DNA from: a virus
Virus record (IMG/VR): IMGVR_UViG_3300010430_000020
Coordinates: 1-64,000 of that record
Direction: 5' to 3' (one strand)
Length of the DNA stretch: 64,000 nt
This document shows positions 63,531-64,000 of this stretch, piece by piece; the first letter of the stretch is position 1, and each line of letters starts with the position of its first letter. The notes beneath the pieces are model-generated. The model did not search any database, was not told the DNA's origin, and worked only from the letters and a program-made list of their open reading frames with translations. The position numbers and the translations under genes were made by a program.

Positions 63531-64000
63531 TAGTGCCGTGCCTGTTTGTTATTAGGTAATGAGAATCATACTGAAACTCTTTGGGCTCTCTGACCTTACT
63601 ATCGAAAATTCTGTACTTGTGATATTTGAATAACTGGAATAATCGGGGGTAGTTAACCTGTTTGTGTACTTCCAGAACAATATCTAACTGGAAGTTATTC
63701 AGTGTATTAACTGCTCCTTTCCAGGCAAAGTCTTCTGCTCCCTCAATATCCATCTTAATAAATCGCAACTTCTTGATCTTCTTTTCCTTGATGAAGGAAT
63801 CCAGGGTAAGACCATGTACGCCCACGAAATTATCGATGTCATGTCCCCACTGTTTGGTCCTGGCAACATGGAATGCCAGTGTGTTGCCTCCTGCACATGC
63901 CCCGTCCTTACCCACGGTATAGAGCTTTACATCCTGATCTACATCGCAAATTGCGCAGTTCACCACCTCCACATTCTTGATATCCGCGCCCTTGATATTT
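63514..64000 (-). CDS. FkbM-family methyltransferase, C-terminal part (cut by window edge)
   Basis: The frame is open to the window edge, so the start lies outside. It contains AHxxAGG-type DGACAGGNTLAFHV, LTLDSFIKEKKIKKLRFIKMDIEGAEDFAWKGA (the FkbM signature DIEGAE) and VLEVHKQVNYPR. The N-terminal SAM motif is out of view. Second FkbM protein besides 33371; probable role in glycan or metabolite methylation. Confidence 0.78.
   Translation of the reverse strand, partial: NIKGADIKNVEVVNCAICDVDQDVKLYTVGKDGACAGGNTLAFHVARTKQWGHDIDNFVGVHGLTLDSFIKEKKIKKLRFIKMDIEGAEDFAWKGAVNTLNNFQLDIVLEVHKQVNYPRLFQLFKYHKYRIFDSKVREPKEFQYDSHYLITNRHGTNGSIR

Noticed and set aside
1-64000. tRNA genes
   Set aside because: No cloverleaf with a GTTCRANNC T-arm was seen in any intergenic gap by eye; a tRNAscan run would settle it.

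Overview
The window is a 64 kb piece of a large virulent T4-superfamily myovirus genome. The evidence is a nearly complete T4-type replication, recombination and late-transcription set: DNA polymerase gp43, sliding clamp gp45, clamp loader gp44/gp62, helicase gp41, primase gp61, RNase H, UvsX, UvsY, UvsW, gp46/gp47, RegA and the late sigma factor gp55. Several genes resemble ones known from marine T4-like phages (PhoH, a PD-(D/E)XK exonuclease, DUF6433-like, Hsp20, peptide deformylase, a GIY-YIG ORF, a DUF3310-like gene). Small secreted proteins with an HSWYDxxCC signature and a B12-dependent class II ribonucleotide reductase suggest an alphaproteobacterial host; that is inference. I saw no tRNA, integrase or CRISPR array.

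Layout. Almost everything is on the minus strand, tightly packed with ATGA, TGATG or TAATG overlaps. Right to left: 64.0-59.0 kb holds an FkbM methyltransferase, a tail-type structural protein, UvsY, a methyltransferase, UvsW, an Sm-like protein and gp55. 59.0-50.1 kb holds gp47, gp46, SH3-like small proteins, deformylase, a glycosyltransferase-like protein, then gp45-gp44-gp62-regA. 50.1-44.1 kb holds a BglII-like nuclease and two Hsp20 proteins, one fused to about 980 residues of acidic repeats. 44.1-43.0 kb is a short plus-strand early operon. 43.0-34.6 kb holds gp43, membrane and coiled-coil proteins, UvsX and gp41. 34.6-28.5 kb holds basic, acidic and virion-type proteins. 28.5-23.0 kb holds primase, a P-loop kinase, a nuclease, NrdJ and a GIY-YIG ORF. 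23.1-22.4 kb is one plus-strand lipoprotein gene. 22.3-13.4 kb is packed with tiny membrane or secreted proteins, MazG, dCMP deaminase, glutaredoxin, a glycosyltransferase and an AAA ATPase. 13.4-7.2 kb holds RNase H, PhoH, an exonuclease, a metalloprotease and an M15-type peptidase. 6.9-1.3 kb is an early accessory region with four sigma70-like promoters, three of which share a long upstream box. The first 1.3 kb is a tandem array of eight tiny overlapping ORFs.

How it works together. The early region and the plus-strand operon share a promoter box and leader, and so are probably switched on together by host polymerase. NrdJ, the deaminase, MazG and the kinase supply nucleotides to the gp43/41/61/44/62/45 replisome; UvsX/Y/W and gp46/47 run recombination-dependent replication; gp55 drives late TATAAATA promoters. 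One late promoter, before the GIY-YIG gene, lies inside a hairpin arm that would hide the ribosome site only in read-through transcripts.

Most unusual: (1) the array at 1-1296, in which each ORF ends RYYxW because the next ORF's ribosome site, start and the stop share one 18-base junction; (2) the Hsp20-repeat protein; (3) a fully consensus sigma70 promoter firing into a hairpin-rich gene-free stretch at 59.66-59.82 kb; (4) the BglII-like nuclease; (5) the promoter-hairpin switch at 23.46 kb.
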